A DNA stretch of 64,000 nt, taken from assembly GCA_026874595.1 (NCBI GenBank), contig CM049317.1, forward strand, positions 70,703,618-70,767,617, written 5' to 3'. Shown here piece by piece: positions 46,375-57,830 of this stretch. The DNA is from Sipunculus nudus. Its lineage: Eukaryota; Annelida; Sipuncula; Golfingiida; Sipunculidae. The notes beneath the pieces are model-generated. The model had not been told where the DNA came from. It saw only the letters and a list, made by a program, of their open reading frames with translations, and ran no database searches. How positions within the stretch are numbered: the stretch's first letter is position 1; each line of letters starts with the position of its first letter. The position numbers and the translations under genes were made by a program.

Positions 46375-47134
46375 TGATCTAACTTTGTGTGGCCATAGAT
46401 GACTTTTCAGGCCAATCCAGGCAAAGAAGAACCTCCCACATGTTGGACACTGGTGATCAGTGGTTGCTGTTGAGGTAGTTGCCATCCTTGCCTTGCAGAC
46501 CTCACATTTTCTTCTGGTCCACACTAGTCATGCTATCTCAGTGTCTACTACACATCTGAGTGCAGCTGCATGCCACGCTGTTGAATCCTTTCCAACGTAT
46601 CTGTGTTGATATATAATTTTTTTGGTGATGCTTTGAGACTGTCCTTGTAGCCCCTCAACTGCCCTCCGATTGGATCTTTTCCCAGACTCTAGTTCTCCAT
46701 ACTAGAGTAGTTTTCAGAGTCTTTATCTGGCATGCGCCAAACATGATCTGACCATTGGACCTGGGATTGATATAAGATGGTGTAGATTGATGGGAGGTTG
46801 GCATGTGTTAGGACCTCTGTCTGGAACTTTGTCTTGCCATCTAATGTTCATCAGTCAACAGAGGCAGGTCAGGTGAAATTGTTTTAGTTGTTTGGCATGT
46901 CTTGCATAGACAGTTCATGTCTCACAGCCATATAGCAGGGTAGTGATGACTACTGCCTTGTAGACCTGGATCTTGGTTTCGAGATGTTTGCCTCTACGCT
47001 CCCAGATGTTTGAGCGAAGTCTACCGAAAGCAGTGCTCACCTTTGCTGTTGATCTCATCATCTATGTTTGCTGTTTTTAACAATGTGCTTCCCAGATATG
47101 TGAATTTGTCCACTTCAGACTTGGTCTATGCACC
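46375..47134 (-). mobile_element. LINE ORF2 C-terminal part (minus strand), interrupted
   Basis: Reading from 47134 down: a segment equivalent to INSKGEHCFR-RLRSNIWERR, GKHLETKIQVYKAVVITTLL, YGCET, VYARHAKQLKQFHLTCL, IRWQDKVPD, and at the very end a C2H2 finger-like CPTCGRFFFAWIGLKSHLWP-H. This order (thumb region, YxCET, Arg-His-x-x-x-Leu-x-x-Phe-His, Trp-Gln-Asp, C-terminal zinc finger) is the C-terminus of a common non-LTR retrotransposon reverse transcriptase of fish and invertebrates; clade not assigned. Multiple stops and frameshifts. It continues at 48401-48735 beyond the inserted element. Confidence 0.8.
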
Positions 47135-47139
47135 ATTAT

Positions 47140-48395
47140 CAGGGCTCGAATTTGGCGCCAGCCCATCGGAATTCGCCGGCAAATTTCAGGGAGGTCCGGT
47201 AAAATCTGGATACCGCCGGCCCTCCTTGGCCGGCAGAATAATCAGCAGGGTCTTTTTTCATATAATCAGGAAAGAAAATATATCTATTTACTATCCTGTC
47301 ATCGATTGCATGGTTCCAAACAATCACTCAAACCTGCGACCTTCAATTAATTTTCAATATTTTAAAGTCATTCTTTTTATTGTCATGTGATATCACGATC
47401 GGATGTCGGCAGAATTTCTCGACAGGATCTGTGGCAAGCGTATCATGAAAATATATTTCAAAAGCAGCATTAAGTGTAAAACGTTAAAACAATCTCATAC
47501 TATGATATGATTTTCTTTTACAATATAAGTGAATTAAAACTTAGAGATAAAAAATTCATACCGGTTGCAGCCGTGGTAATAATTGACACCGAAGTACACT
47601 AAAACATTGTCTGCTGTCATGCACTCTGGCGCGCAGTTGAAAACATCGCCGGTAAATTGATTGTGATACAAAAAAAATCCAAGTGTAATATATGGAAACG
47701 CGCACAAATACGCCATCATGCCATCTTTGTCATAAAATAAGATTTCGTGGGAAATTACAGTGAGGAATGCTGCAACTGTCAACAAGAATCTGTCCGCGAG
47801 GATTTCAAGACAACTGCAGACAGGCGACACCATTTGGCTGTTCCGTTAACCATTCAATGTGTACCAAAATGTTGAATTATTTGATCAGATTATGGGGGGT
47901 TGAGGCATTAAACAAAACAGCGCCTGCCCTAGTAACCCTGCTTGATAATTTAGTAAAACTTTTCTCTTTGCTTAAAAGTGGTTCGACTTGAGTTGATACA
48001 ACACGGAAATCTTCCAGCGTGACCGACCTTGTAAGTAATGGCATGTGACATTCGGTAGAGATGACCTTCATGAAATGTGTGGCTCTTTATTCTCTGACTA
48101 CTCAAGAATAACAAGGGGACGTGGTTTCGGTTGCGTTCGGGGCGCACTAAAAAGCGCTTCTAAAATGAAAATAAGGGGCTTAAATCAGATGCCGTGATTA
48201 TATATTTATTAACAAGTCATATAAAACGATAAAATTCGTACCTATACAAGTAATAAATTATAAAAGGAAGAGCTGAAAATGAGATTTTTTTCAAGAGAAA
48301 AGTGGGGTCCGGTAAAATGTTTGGAGGTCCAGCACATTTTCTGTGCTGCTGGACCCCTGTGTCCGGTGGCAATTTTCAGCAAAATTCGAGCCCTG
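47140..48395. mobile_element. hAT-like element 2, 1,256 bp, inserted in the LINE
   Basis: Left end CAGGGCTCGAATTTG; right end in reverse complement CAGGGCTCGAATTTT. ATTAT flanks both sides (47135-47139, 48396-48400), and removing the element plus one ATTAT restores LINE continuity. Same TIR type and same 5-bp duplication length as the element at 42150. No transposase; carries the ORF at 47534-47833. Confidence 0.85.
47534..47833 (-). CDS. 99-codon hydrophobic ORF within hAT-like element 2
   Basis: ATG at 47833; the product is rich in hydrophobic stretches (FLLTVAAFLTVISHEILFY; AYLCAFPYITLGFFLY), with two probable membrane segments and a Cys-containing linker (FNCAPECMTADN). A splice-donor-like CCG|GTATGA occurs near codon 91, so the real exon could end at 'YYHGCN'. 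CpG content and open length exceed the neighbourhood. It may be a host exon captured by the element. No family recognised; not a transposase by appearance. Part of it may be chance. Confidence 0.3.
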   Translation of the reverse strand: MVSPVCSCLEILADRFLLTVAAFLTVISHEILFYDKDGMMAYLCAFPYITLGFFLYHNQFTGDVFNCAPECMTADNVLVYFGVNYYHGCNRYEFFISKF

Positions 48396-48400
48396 ATTAT

Positions 48401-48735
48401 AGAGGGTTCATCATATTGCTTTCCTGATGTTGGTTGGTGCATCACTTCAGTCTTCTTTATGCTGATGGTAAGCCCTATGTTGTCACATGCACAGGAAAAC
48501 TAGTCTATGGTGTGCTGCATGTCTGACTCTGAAGATACATTCAGGGCGCAATCATCAGCAAAGACAGGTCATGGATATTGGTTGTCATGTCTTTCATAAA
48601 AGCATACAGACCTGCGATTGAGGAGCTCCCTATCTGTGTAATATCTAAGACCTACTCCAGGATCTTCCTTGTTTAAAGCTGCCATTAGCATGGCAGAAAA
48701 CATCATGCTGAACAGTTATGTTTTATGCCATTGCT
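48401..48735 (-). mobile_element. LINE reverse transcriptase palm segment (minus strand)
   Basis: Reads, from 48735 down, LFSMMFSAML, VGLRYYTDRELLN, FADDCALN (48562-48545, the catalytic Y/F-A-D-D box), SESDMQHTID, CACDNIGLTISIKKTEVMH, QPTSGKQYDEPSI. These follow the reverse-transcriptase order upstream of the C-terminal part at 46375-47134. At least two stops. No N-terminal endonuclease is present, so the copy is 5'-truncated or was cut at the direct repeat at 48748. Confidence 0.85.
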
Positions 48736-48747
48736 TAGTCTTGCTTA

Positions 48748-48930
48748 CAAAAATGTTATGAACAGATTTGGATGAAATTTTGTGCAGGTTCAGGGTAATA
48801 ACCAACCCACAACCCTGTAAACAATGGAGGCAATTTTGGAGGTAATCAGTATCATGATTATAATGTTTTTGTTTAAAGGAGTCTTTGCCATTTTGGAGAT
48901 GATGCAGTCAAGACTATTGTCAATCATTAG
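48748..48930. repeat. direct repeat, right copy
   Basis: Partner of 46142-46311, with about 14 extra bases (a local 'aattttggaggtaat' duplication). Confidence 0.75.
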
Positions 48931-49621
48931 TATAAAATTGTAACTGTCAGTGTCTGAAATGTTATTTAGAATGTCAAAAATGTTTGTAAGAGCTGACAGG
49001 AATCTCTGACCCAGTTGCTGTTAGTAACATGATGTAAATGGCATGTAAACAAAAACACAAAACAGATTGTAATTCTAATTTTATTGTTATTTTTAATGTA
49101 TTTGTTAAAAGTTATTATGCCCCCGCCACAAAGTGGCAGGGGCATATAGTTTTACCCATGTCCGTCCTTCCATCATTCCGTCATTCCAAAATCAAACAGT
49201 TGTACGGACTTTTTTTCGCAATGCCTGCAGATATTGGCATAATTTTTGGTGTGTGGGCAGATAATGACCAGTTACAGATCGAGTTCGCGTTTCATCCTGG
49301 TTGACCTACTTTTGACCGTTTTACGGCTCCGAAAATTTCATGAAAAATAGAAATTTTCATGACAAATACACATGTACAGCCGTTTTTAGCCCTCAGCTCA
49401 TAGGCTGATGGGCTATTGTCATCACCCAAGCTGTCCGTCTGTCCGTCCGTCCATCTGTCTGTCCGGTGTCTGGCCATCCGTCCCTTCTGCGTCAGTTAAC
49501 TTTTACCTTGTGAGCGGGATATCTCTAAAAGGATTCACCGTTGGAATTTTATTTCATCAGTGAAGATGTATATCAATAAAATCTCGGTCAAGTTTGAAGA
49601 TGGGTGACCTTGACCATTTTT

Positions 49622-52225
49622 AGCTCAGCTGACTATCAGTCATCTGAGCTATAGTCGTGGTCCATTGTCTGTTGTCCGTCCGTCCGTCCGTCTGTCTGTC
49701 CGTCTGGATGTCCGTCCGTAAGACTGGCACGTTTCGACACCATTCGACCTACGAATCTGAAATTCGGCATGCAGTTAGATGTCCCCAAAATCTCCTACCA
49801 TGCCAAAAATTGGGTCAATATGACTTCGTTCCTTCGAGATATTAAGGAAAAACCTTAATTTTTTATTAGAAATCTATTTTCACACTTCAGGACTGCCTAA
49901 TATCAATCCCACTCATCTGGTTTTCTTCATTTTTACCATGAATATTCCTCTATATGGTTCCTATGTACATGCCAGAAATTAAGTCAGTATTATTTAATTT
50001 AAAAAAGTTATGGGCCCAAATATAATGGACTTTGTAAAAAAATGAGGAAAGATATTTTGTCACTTAAGACCAAAAGTGTTAAAGGTAGGAATTTTTTTTT
50101 CAGTAATACTACTTTAAATAATCAAAATTGAATTGTATACCAAAAATTAGATCAAAATCTGTTAATTTTTTTCAAATATTGGCAAAAATATAAAATTGGT
50201 ACCTTAAATTTTGCCCAAGTTTGACCTTGGCACGTTTTTTCCTGTAACTGCTGTGGATTTAATTTTCAAAGCATGTTTTTGTTACCATTTCAACTGTTAA
50301 AACAAAAAATTTGAAACCAGTTGATCAAAAACTGTAGATTTTATTCAAGTTTTAAAGCACCATGTCATATATTGTTTACACCAAGCTAGTGTTATGCAGT
50401 TTACTAGAGCTCAGCTCCCCAGCTTCAGCTCTAAGTTCCTTAAATTTTGCATACAGTTAGATGTCCCCCAAATCCTCTACCATACTAAAAGTTTGGTCAC
50501 TAGGACTGCATTCCTTCGAGATATTATGAAAAAACTTCATTTTTCCATTAAAACCCCATTGTTACACCTTAAGATTGCCTAATATCAAAACCACTGATCT
50601 GACTTTGAAAATATATAATATACATATTTTTCTATACATTCGCTATGCATATGCCAGAAATGATGTCGGTATCTTGTAATTGTTTTAAGTTCTAGGCCCA
50701 AACATAATGCACTTTGTAAAAAATCAAGAAATATATTTACTCTCTTAACATGAAAATTGCTGAAGGTAGACATTTTTTGCCAGGGATATAACATTATTTA
50801 ATCAAGATTCAATTGTATTCCCAAAATTAGTTCTGAATTTTTCAAATTTTATAAGTTATTAGCATAAATATAAAATCAGTACCTTAAATTTTGCCCAACT
50901 TTGGCCATGGCATGTTTTTTCCCTGTAAGCACTGTTGATTTAATTTTCATATCTTGCACTGGTAAGGATATAAGCTTCTAAATTCTGAAGTTATAAAAGG
51001 AATTGGTCAAAAACTAGCTTTTATGAAAGTTTTTATGAGACCATATCACACCTTGGCTGTACTGAAGCCCCTCTTTTATGTCCCCACATTGACCTTTCAG
51101 GCCAATTATGCATGCTTGAAGCGAGGCACTCTGCAGCCAGCCAGCTCTTGGGTGGCTTCAACTGGATCTAACTGTCCAACCCCCTCCACTAGTATTTGTT
51201 TAGGCCATAAACATAACAATAAACTTTTTTTTTAATATTTGGTTTATGATAAGAACTTAAAAAAATAAATGGAAAAGGAATTTATAGTTAATGAGTTACA
51301 GGGGATTACCTTGCAATTACTGATCATTTATGGATCTTCCATGGATGGCCAAAATTGTATTTCAAATAACACCATGCAGTCACCATTGGGTATTTTTCAT
51401 TTCAACCATAAAAATGAAAAATAAATAATTAAAATAAATTGTTGTTTACTATTAGGGATTATATGAAGCAAGATAATGATAGACAAGGATGCAGTTGATT
51501 ATATTAAATTAATCTAAATGTCCAGGTCTTTTCCACGTCTTTAACTTGTTGGTTTATATTTATTACAAAATTAAAATAATAAATAAATATGTCAAAAATT
51601 TAAAATATTACTCAGACAAGTGTTCATTAAAGATTTTAATTTGTTTGACTTATAACTCATGGTTGTATCAGTTGTTACATGAGATTGGCTAAATAATCAA
51701 AATTTATATTGCTGGTCCTTTATTTCAGTTCATAAAATTAAACATTCCCAACTCCAGTTTGCTCCTGGTATGATATATTGGGTGTTTTGATCCATGGATT
51801 AATTTTAACACATGTATTAGTTTTATAGCTGAGAATACTTTTCTTTTTTTTCTGATACCATTTAAAAAAAATATAAATATTCAAATTTTTCCTGTTAGTG
51901 CTGTGGATATAATTTTCAAAGCATGTACACATTAACATTTCATCTGTTAAAATCTGAAATTTGAAACCAATTGATCAAAAACTGTAGATTTTATTCAAGT
52001 TTCCAGGTACCATGTCTTCATTGTTTGCATCAGATCAATATAAATACAGTGTACTGGGCAGTTACATAACACCTTCAGGTCTGACCTACTGCCACTGTGA
52101 GTGTCTGGGTCAGGCTGGGTCAGGCAGTAATTACCAGAGAGCCTCTCTCTCTCTCTCTCTGGCAGTCTAGGTCTCTCTTTCTCTCTCTTTCTCTCCTCTG
52201 CTTTTTCTCTTTCTTTCTCCAACTT

Positions 52226-52272
<47 letters not shown>

Positions 52273-53632
52273 GCCTCCCTTGCTCCCTCCATCCCATTCT
52301 GTTGACAGGTACTATAATCTAGATACATTAGCTATAAATGTTGATGCAATTTAGAAATGTGAATCAACTGAAATATTCACAATCACATGTATGTTATACT
52401 GTAAATTTATAGTAACATTCGGAAACTTGGATTAAAATTATGTAATGAAAAAAAGGAATAAATGCAAATATTGTTAATTTTTTCTTGGCTCAGTAGAATG
52501 GGGAAAAAAAATTATTTGCTTTGTTTCTCCATCTTTCTTTCTGTTTTAAATATTTAATGTTCATGAATAAACTTTTTTTTATAAGCACTGTTGAATTAAA
52601 TTTCATATCCTGTATGTATATGCAAGGGTGTTGTAACTCTCACCATCCCCTTCTTCATCCCACTGAGGCTTTGCTCCTTGGCACTGTGAACAATAGTTCT
52701 ATGGCTATAGCATAAAATTTAATAATTAAAGAAAATATCTACAGAGAGACAGAGGCATTGTAACTCTGATCATAACACAACACCCCTCCCCCCCCCATCA
52801 AGTCATTGCACCTGTGGAATGAGGATGTTATGGCAACTGTATACATATCATAAAATTGATAAAAAAGGTTTACCAAATAAATTGGATCTCATCAGACAAA
52901 TGTGTAAACTGTTGAACTGTCAACAGCTTATCAAAAAGGTAACCAATGGAAAGGCATTGTCAGGTCTCAAATATTTTTTGCAACATTTCTTCAATCATAT
53001 AAACCAACCATGGCCCAGATTACCTCTTCCTCTCAAACATTATCTACATTTCATCATATTTTTAAGATTTTAACCATCCAGGTGGTTCAGTACTGTTGAC
53101 CATTTGTCCATAGGTACCTATGTACATGCCAGAAATTATGTCAATATTGTGTAATATGTAGACGTCAGGGGCATCAAAATAATGCACCTTGTCAAGAACG
53201 ATCTTGTCAAGATATTATGTCATACAGTCACAAATTCATAAATCCCCTCATCAGTATAGTTAATCATAAACTTTTATCTGTCAAATTGAACTCTTGCAGT
53301 TTTCCATACACTATAGATCCTTCAACAAATAGCCTTATCATCATTATACCACTGCTTAGCATACTGTCATTGCATTCATATTTGCTCAAATAAATTGCTT
53401 TTTTCGACCCCTCCCAAATAAATAAAAAATAAACCACTATATTTTACTCCATATTAATCCATCAGTCAGGTTATTTCATATATCATTTACTCACATATTA
53501 CATTATATTCCTTTATAAAACCCAACATGACCATGATATTCTAAGCTTTATCTACTCAATATAGTATCACAATGTTGATACATTTATAGTCCAATCAGGA
53601 TCAGCTGAGCGCCGTGACCCATGGGTCCCTTG
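49622..53632 (+). mobile_element. family A element A3, 4,011 bp, inserted in D
   Basis: 5' hairpin TAGCTCAGCTGACT-ATC-AGTCATCTGAGCTA (49621-49651), GTCC/GTCT tract (49672-49725), core units at 49770 and 50455 (685 apart), a third partial core at 51880-52020, and the 3' end CAGCTGAGC, GACCCATGGGTC, CCCTTG at 53602-53632. Inserted in a T-run between 'ttgaccatttt' and 'tttttctacattttagagc', compared with 'ttgacctatttttctttgttttagagc' at the empty site. It is 1 kb longer than A1 because of extra sequence at about 52020-53600, which includes the CT tracts. Frame 52819-53073 (84 codons) lies in that extra part and is unrecognised. Confidence 0.8.
52139..52270. repeat. (CT)n microsatellite, compound
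   Basis: CT runs at 52139-52160 and 52229-52270 joined by CTTT-rich text. Frames on both strands here (Ser-Leu or Glu-Arg runs) are artefacts. Confidence 0.9.
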
Positions 53633-54604
53633 TTTTTTCTACATTTTAGAGCTGATTATAGAAAAACACTCAGAAGTTTATATCTTTGGAACCATTGTGT
53701 GGATTTTCACAAAACTTACTATGATCATTGGGACTGATGGTTTTTATGTGCTGCACAATTTTGGTGGCGCCACCTGCAAATTCTGATTTTTTAATGAAAT
53801 TTTATCAGATTTTTTTCAATTTTGGCCTTTTGTGCAGGATATCTCCAAAGGTATTCAACACAGGAACTTCATTTCTTCAGTGCTATTGCATTATATTTAC
53901 AAAATCTTGGTCAAGTTCAAAGATGGGTGATCTTGACCTACTTTTCAAGGTCACAGATCTTAGTATAGAAAAAGACTTAGGAGCTTATTTCTCAGGAAGC
54001 ATTTGGTGGATTGTTATGAAACATGGTATATACCTCTCCAATTTAAATTTTATAAATGATTATCAACTTTTGCTAATATTCTAGTTTCGCAATGCAATGC
54101 TTACAGATACTGGCTTAATGTTTGGTCTGTGGGCGCATAATGACCACTCACAGATTGAGTTTGCGTTTCGTCCCAGTTAACCTATTTTTCACCATATGAC
54201 AGATCCTGAACATTGAAAATTTCATGAAAGACAGAAATTTTCATGAAAAATGCCCATATATATGGACTTTTTTTCATAATGCCTGCAGTCTCACTGGCCT
54301 GATTTTAAGTGTGTTGCTTGATAATGACCCTTTACACCTACTTTTGACCTACTTTTGACCATACAACACCTCCTGAACTTAAAAATTTTTACAAAATTTA
54401 ACAAATGTTTCTAATTTACCCCAGGCGGGGGCATTTGTGTCGTTCCGACACATCTAGTTTTAAAAGTATTTATGGGCTGAACCTATATACACACACACAT
54501 ACACATATATGCCTGAGAAAGGCAAACACATGCACAAATAGGCATTTTTCATTTTCCACCAATGTGTTGGAAAGGTGAACACTAATGTTTTTCACATCAG
54601 TAGC

Positions 54605-55250
54605 TGATATACAAGGGGTTACAATGATCAAAGTGCATATTTATTTGTGTCCACTGATTATAAGTGAAGTTTTGATATAAAAGTGTGGATGTTTATAATA
54701 TGAGAAATTCTTTAATTCAGACTAGTAAAAACTTTTGGTTCTTTTTCAACGTGTGAAATTGAATATAAATTTCAATGTTGAATTATAGCTGAGATGGAAA
54801 TTAGCATAATTATATTGTTTCTCCCTCAGCCAACCATCAGTGTGTATACCTGATTTGAAAGGGAACTTTTAATCAAATTTACTGAATCTTTTAATTAGAT
54901 AATAAAATTAAGCATGTTCTGAAAACTGCAGTGCTCAAAATTTTTTTTTAATGATGATTCAAAGAATAATTTTGAAGATTCCATGTTGTGACATTATGTT
55001 TTTTAAGTGATATTTCCTTAAAGAAAACTTTTAAATTCAGTTTTAACATATTATGATTTAAAATATAATAAAATATAAATGAGTGCATAATTTGACATAA
55101 TTTAAGCCAAACTAAGGATAAAAAATGATGCAAAAATTCTAAATTCACTTATATTTTTAGGATTTTATATGCAACCTTTTTTTTTAAAAAAATGAATATG
55201 GCAAAAACTATTCATGCAAAAAATTGGTATGCTAAAAAATATTTTTCCCT
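54605..55250 (+). repeat. repeat shared with 26600-27070
   Basis: 'ggggttacaatgat-aaagtgca', 'gaattatagctgagat-g-aattagcataat' and 'agtgtgtatac-tgatttgaaa' match the 3' half of the split family A element. It shows that this segment exists independently of family A ends, so the 3' half of A2 is probably composite. Confidence 0.6.
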
Positions 55251-55981
55251 ATTAAATCATTAAATGGTTTCAGGCTACACTGTTGCATATATTACAGAGT
55301 AGAATCAACATATATACCTTATTGGCTTGTTTAAACTTGCTTATCTTGATTATGCTCATTTGAAAAAGGAAGTTTTTAATTTTTACAGCATCTGATTTCA
55401 GTTAATAAATTGAACAAGGGGGCTCCTAAACCCAAACCGTCTCATATAAAATTTGTAGTTGACAAACTGTTCAATACAGGTACTCATTGAATAAATATTC
55501 AATACAGGTCTGAAGTGCATGGTGCACTTAGCCCACTGATGCTAATGATTTGCATCCTGATCAAGGGGATATTTGTTCACTTTTAATTTGAAAACTGTAT
55601 ATAATACAAATTTGGATTAAAACCACATATAAGCACATATAAATTCTTTCTCTGAAGGGTTTTAACTGTGCCCATGAAGGTGCTTCCCACTTCAACAGTT
55701 CAGTATCTTCAGGGATGTGCTAAATGGAGCTGCAGCTGACATTCTGACCAGTAAGTACAAAATCAACCAGTTGGTTTTACTAATGGATCTTGGTTAAAGG
55801 TCAGTAGTTGAACATGAAATTGATCAGTATAAGGCATCCCTAAATTGCTGCAATTTTCTGTCCTGCAGTTTGCTCACCTATTCTTATTTTTGATGTCATA
55901 TTACATCATGAAATTAAATTAAAGTTTAAACATTTATTATATATTTTGATTTAGGTAAAGAAAAATAAACATCATTTAAAA

Positions 55982-56780
55982 ATGCAGTTTAAGAAATGTG
56001 TTTGTCTTGTAATGGTTACTTTGATGGTTCAAGCTAAATATATAGTTGTATTTATATATAACAATAATGATTACAAATATTCAAGATCAGTAGTATTTTC
56101 ATATTTAAATGTTAATCTAGTTAAAATTCTTAATCATGTCAGGCTTAAAAAATCACAGATATATTGCTATTAAATTTCATCATGTGTAGTTTGATATTTG
56201 AGGTATTTCGTTCAATAGTTGCCTGAATTGTTGCAGTTTGAACTCCATGCTGAACATTGGTCAGACAGAGGGAACCTTCATGGTGGGATTTGGCTATATG
56301 AAACCAGAAAAATAAAGAGATCATGGACCACAAAACTGGAACAAAACTGTATCCAGCACACAGGTGAGGTGCATTACAGTTAATAGGAGTACAGGCATGT
56401 GGTACATACATTACCAAAGTTTGATATCTAGGAATTCAAGTAGAAGTTTTAAATGCCTTATCCTGAACAACTTGAGATATGTTTAAAATATTTATTTGAA
56501 ATTGTGTGCAATTTATGACTAATTTATTAAACTGAGTTCAATATGTTTAGAAGGATGTATTTGTAACAAGTAAAACCCAGCAACATTGTAACATAATGTT
56601 ATTTCTCTGTTTTACCTGACAGAGCCACCTCATCCTACTATACTTCAGAATCAGTCTTTGGAAGGACTCTGCCAATCTGCCAATCTTTAAGTTCAATGGT
56701 AGGTCAATTTGTATATATAAATCAGATTTATACATACCTTTTCCTAATAGCTGAAACATATAAACCAAACTGACAATAAA
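55982..56780 (+). CDS. candidate last exons of an unrecognised gene
   Basis: 56237-56363: acceptor TTGTTGCAG, donor ACAG|GTGAGG, 42 open codons (FELHAEHWSDRGNLHGGIWL, YETRKIKRSWTTKLEQNCIQ, HT) plus one base. 56623 on: acceptor TTTTACCTGACAG, entering in the matching phase (G+AG), EPPHPTILQNQSLEGLCQSA, NL and TAA at 56688-56690. AATAAA is at 56775-56780. Both splice sites and the poly(A) signal fit a 3' end. Upstream, a methionine frame at 55982-56173 has a hydrophobic start, and 55735-55748 has a GTAAGT donor, but neither joins in phase. The product is not recognised and the minus frame 56145-56417 overlaps. Confidence 0.25.
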
Positions 56781-56883
56781 AGATGTTGTATCTACAAATG
56801 TAAATGGAATGATTGGGTTTTGTGATGAAGACAATGTCATTCATAACCCTTCATGGTCAGTATAACCCTTGTTGATTATTTTA

Positions 56884-57640
56884 AAGTTCAGCTGACTGTA
56901 AGTCATCTGAGCCATAGTGATTACCAATTGTCAGTCGTCTGTCCATCAAGCATACAATAACAGGGCACAAAATAACTGTTGGACCTAGATACTTCTAACT
57001 CACATCAAGAGAGCTTTTATGCAAATCTGCATAAGGTCATATTGACCTAAATTTTGGGAGCTACTGGTCAAGAACATGAGTTTTACCATCCAGACAGTTA
57101 GACAGGGCATAAATTGCATCAGTTATGAAAAGAATATTCTGACATGACATATATTTGATATTCAGATATTTGAATTTTAATACACACAGTCAGACGCAGG
57201 ACAAATATTATCCATTAGGCCCAGAGTCTTCTAACTTAACATTCAAACTCAGTTTGGAAACCTGAAATTAGGTAACTGTGACCTATATTCTGAGAGTTAT
57301 TCAGACAAAACATGATTTGAGCACCTGGAGTGTCAGACAGGCATTAATTGTAGCTGGTAGGCCAAGAATCTTCCAACACAACATCAAGGGAGTGTCTAAG
57401 CAAATCTCCTTATAAAACTTGAAACTAGCTAATTGTGACCTTTATCTTTGATCCAAAGAAAAAAATCATGATTCTGATCACTGTGAAAGTCAGATGGGCT
57501 CAAATCATAGCAGTTGGACATAGACATGATTTTGATCAGTCAGACATGGCACAGAACTTTACCGTTATATTTGCAGAATGCAATTAGTTACTCTGAATCG
57601 GGGCTCTAGGTCCCAGTACAAACAATCACTGCAAGATGTG
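56884..57640 (+). repeat. family C copy, strongly diverged
   Basis: Starts AGTTCAGCTGACTGTAAGTCATCTGAGCCATAG (hairpin decayed; quoted only to mark the start in parts AGTTCAGCTGACTG and TCATCTGAGC), then three or four units with 'cagggcacaaa', 'ggacctag-atcttctaac', 'cctgaaattaggt-actgtgacct'. No 3' end motif. Confidence 0.6.
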
Positions 57641-57830
57641 GCTGTTTTGTTCCTGAGGTGTACAAAAAGTTCCAGTTAAGGCTTCCTGATTTGTTGACAG
57701 CTAAGTAAAGCTATTTCAATTTTCAATGCCGAAACAAAGCATATACAAACTTACTGGTGAATTACCTTTATAATAATTAGGTGTTCTTTCAAACTACAAA
57801 CATGTAACATACAATTAATAAAAAGACCCA

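Larger units (their letters stand above)
49388..54084 (+). mobile_element. family D element nested in B, copy 2, itself hosting A3
   Basis: Begins AGCCCTCAGCTCATAGG after TTTTT with a 12-bp bulged hairpin ending GGGCTA, has a GTCC/GTCT tract (49437-49470), and ends CTAG at 54081-54084 before TTTCGCAATGC, the resumption of B. Without A3 it is about 690 bases, like copy 1 (670). Confidence 0.75.
49116..54457 (+). mobile_element. family B element, copy 2, complete, carrying nested D and A
   Basis: 5' hairpin: TATGCCCCCGCCAC (49116-49129), loop AAA, GTGGCAGGGGCATA (49133-49146), 14-base stem with one mismatch at position 9. One core unit follows, then the nested insertions, then further cores (54090 on), and the 3' end: GGCGGGGGCA (inverse of the 5' TGCCCCCGCC), hairpin TGTGTCG-TTC-CGACACA (54436-54452), TCTAG, T. 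Excluding insertions the length is about 1.3 kb before D is counted. Helentron/Helitron-like by architecture only. Confidence 0.8.
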
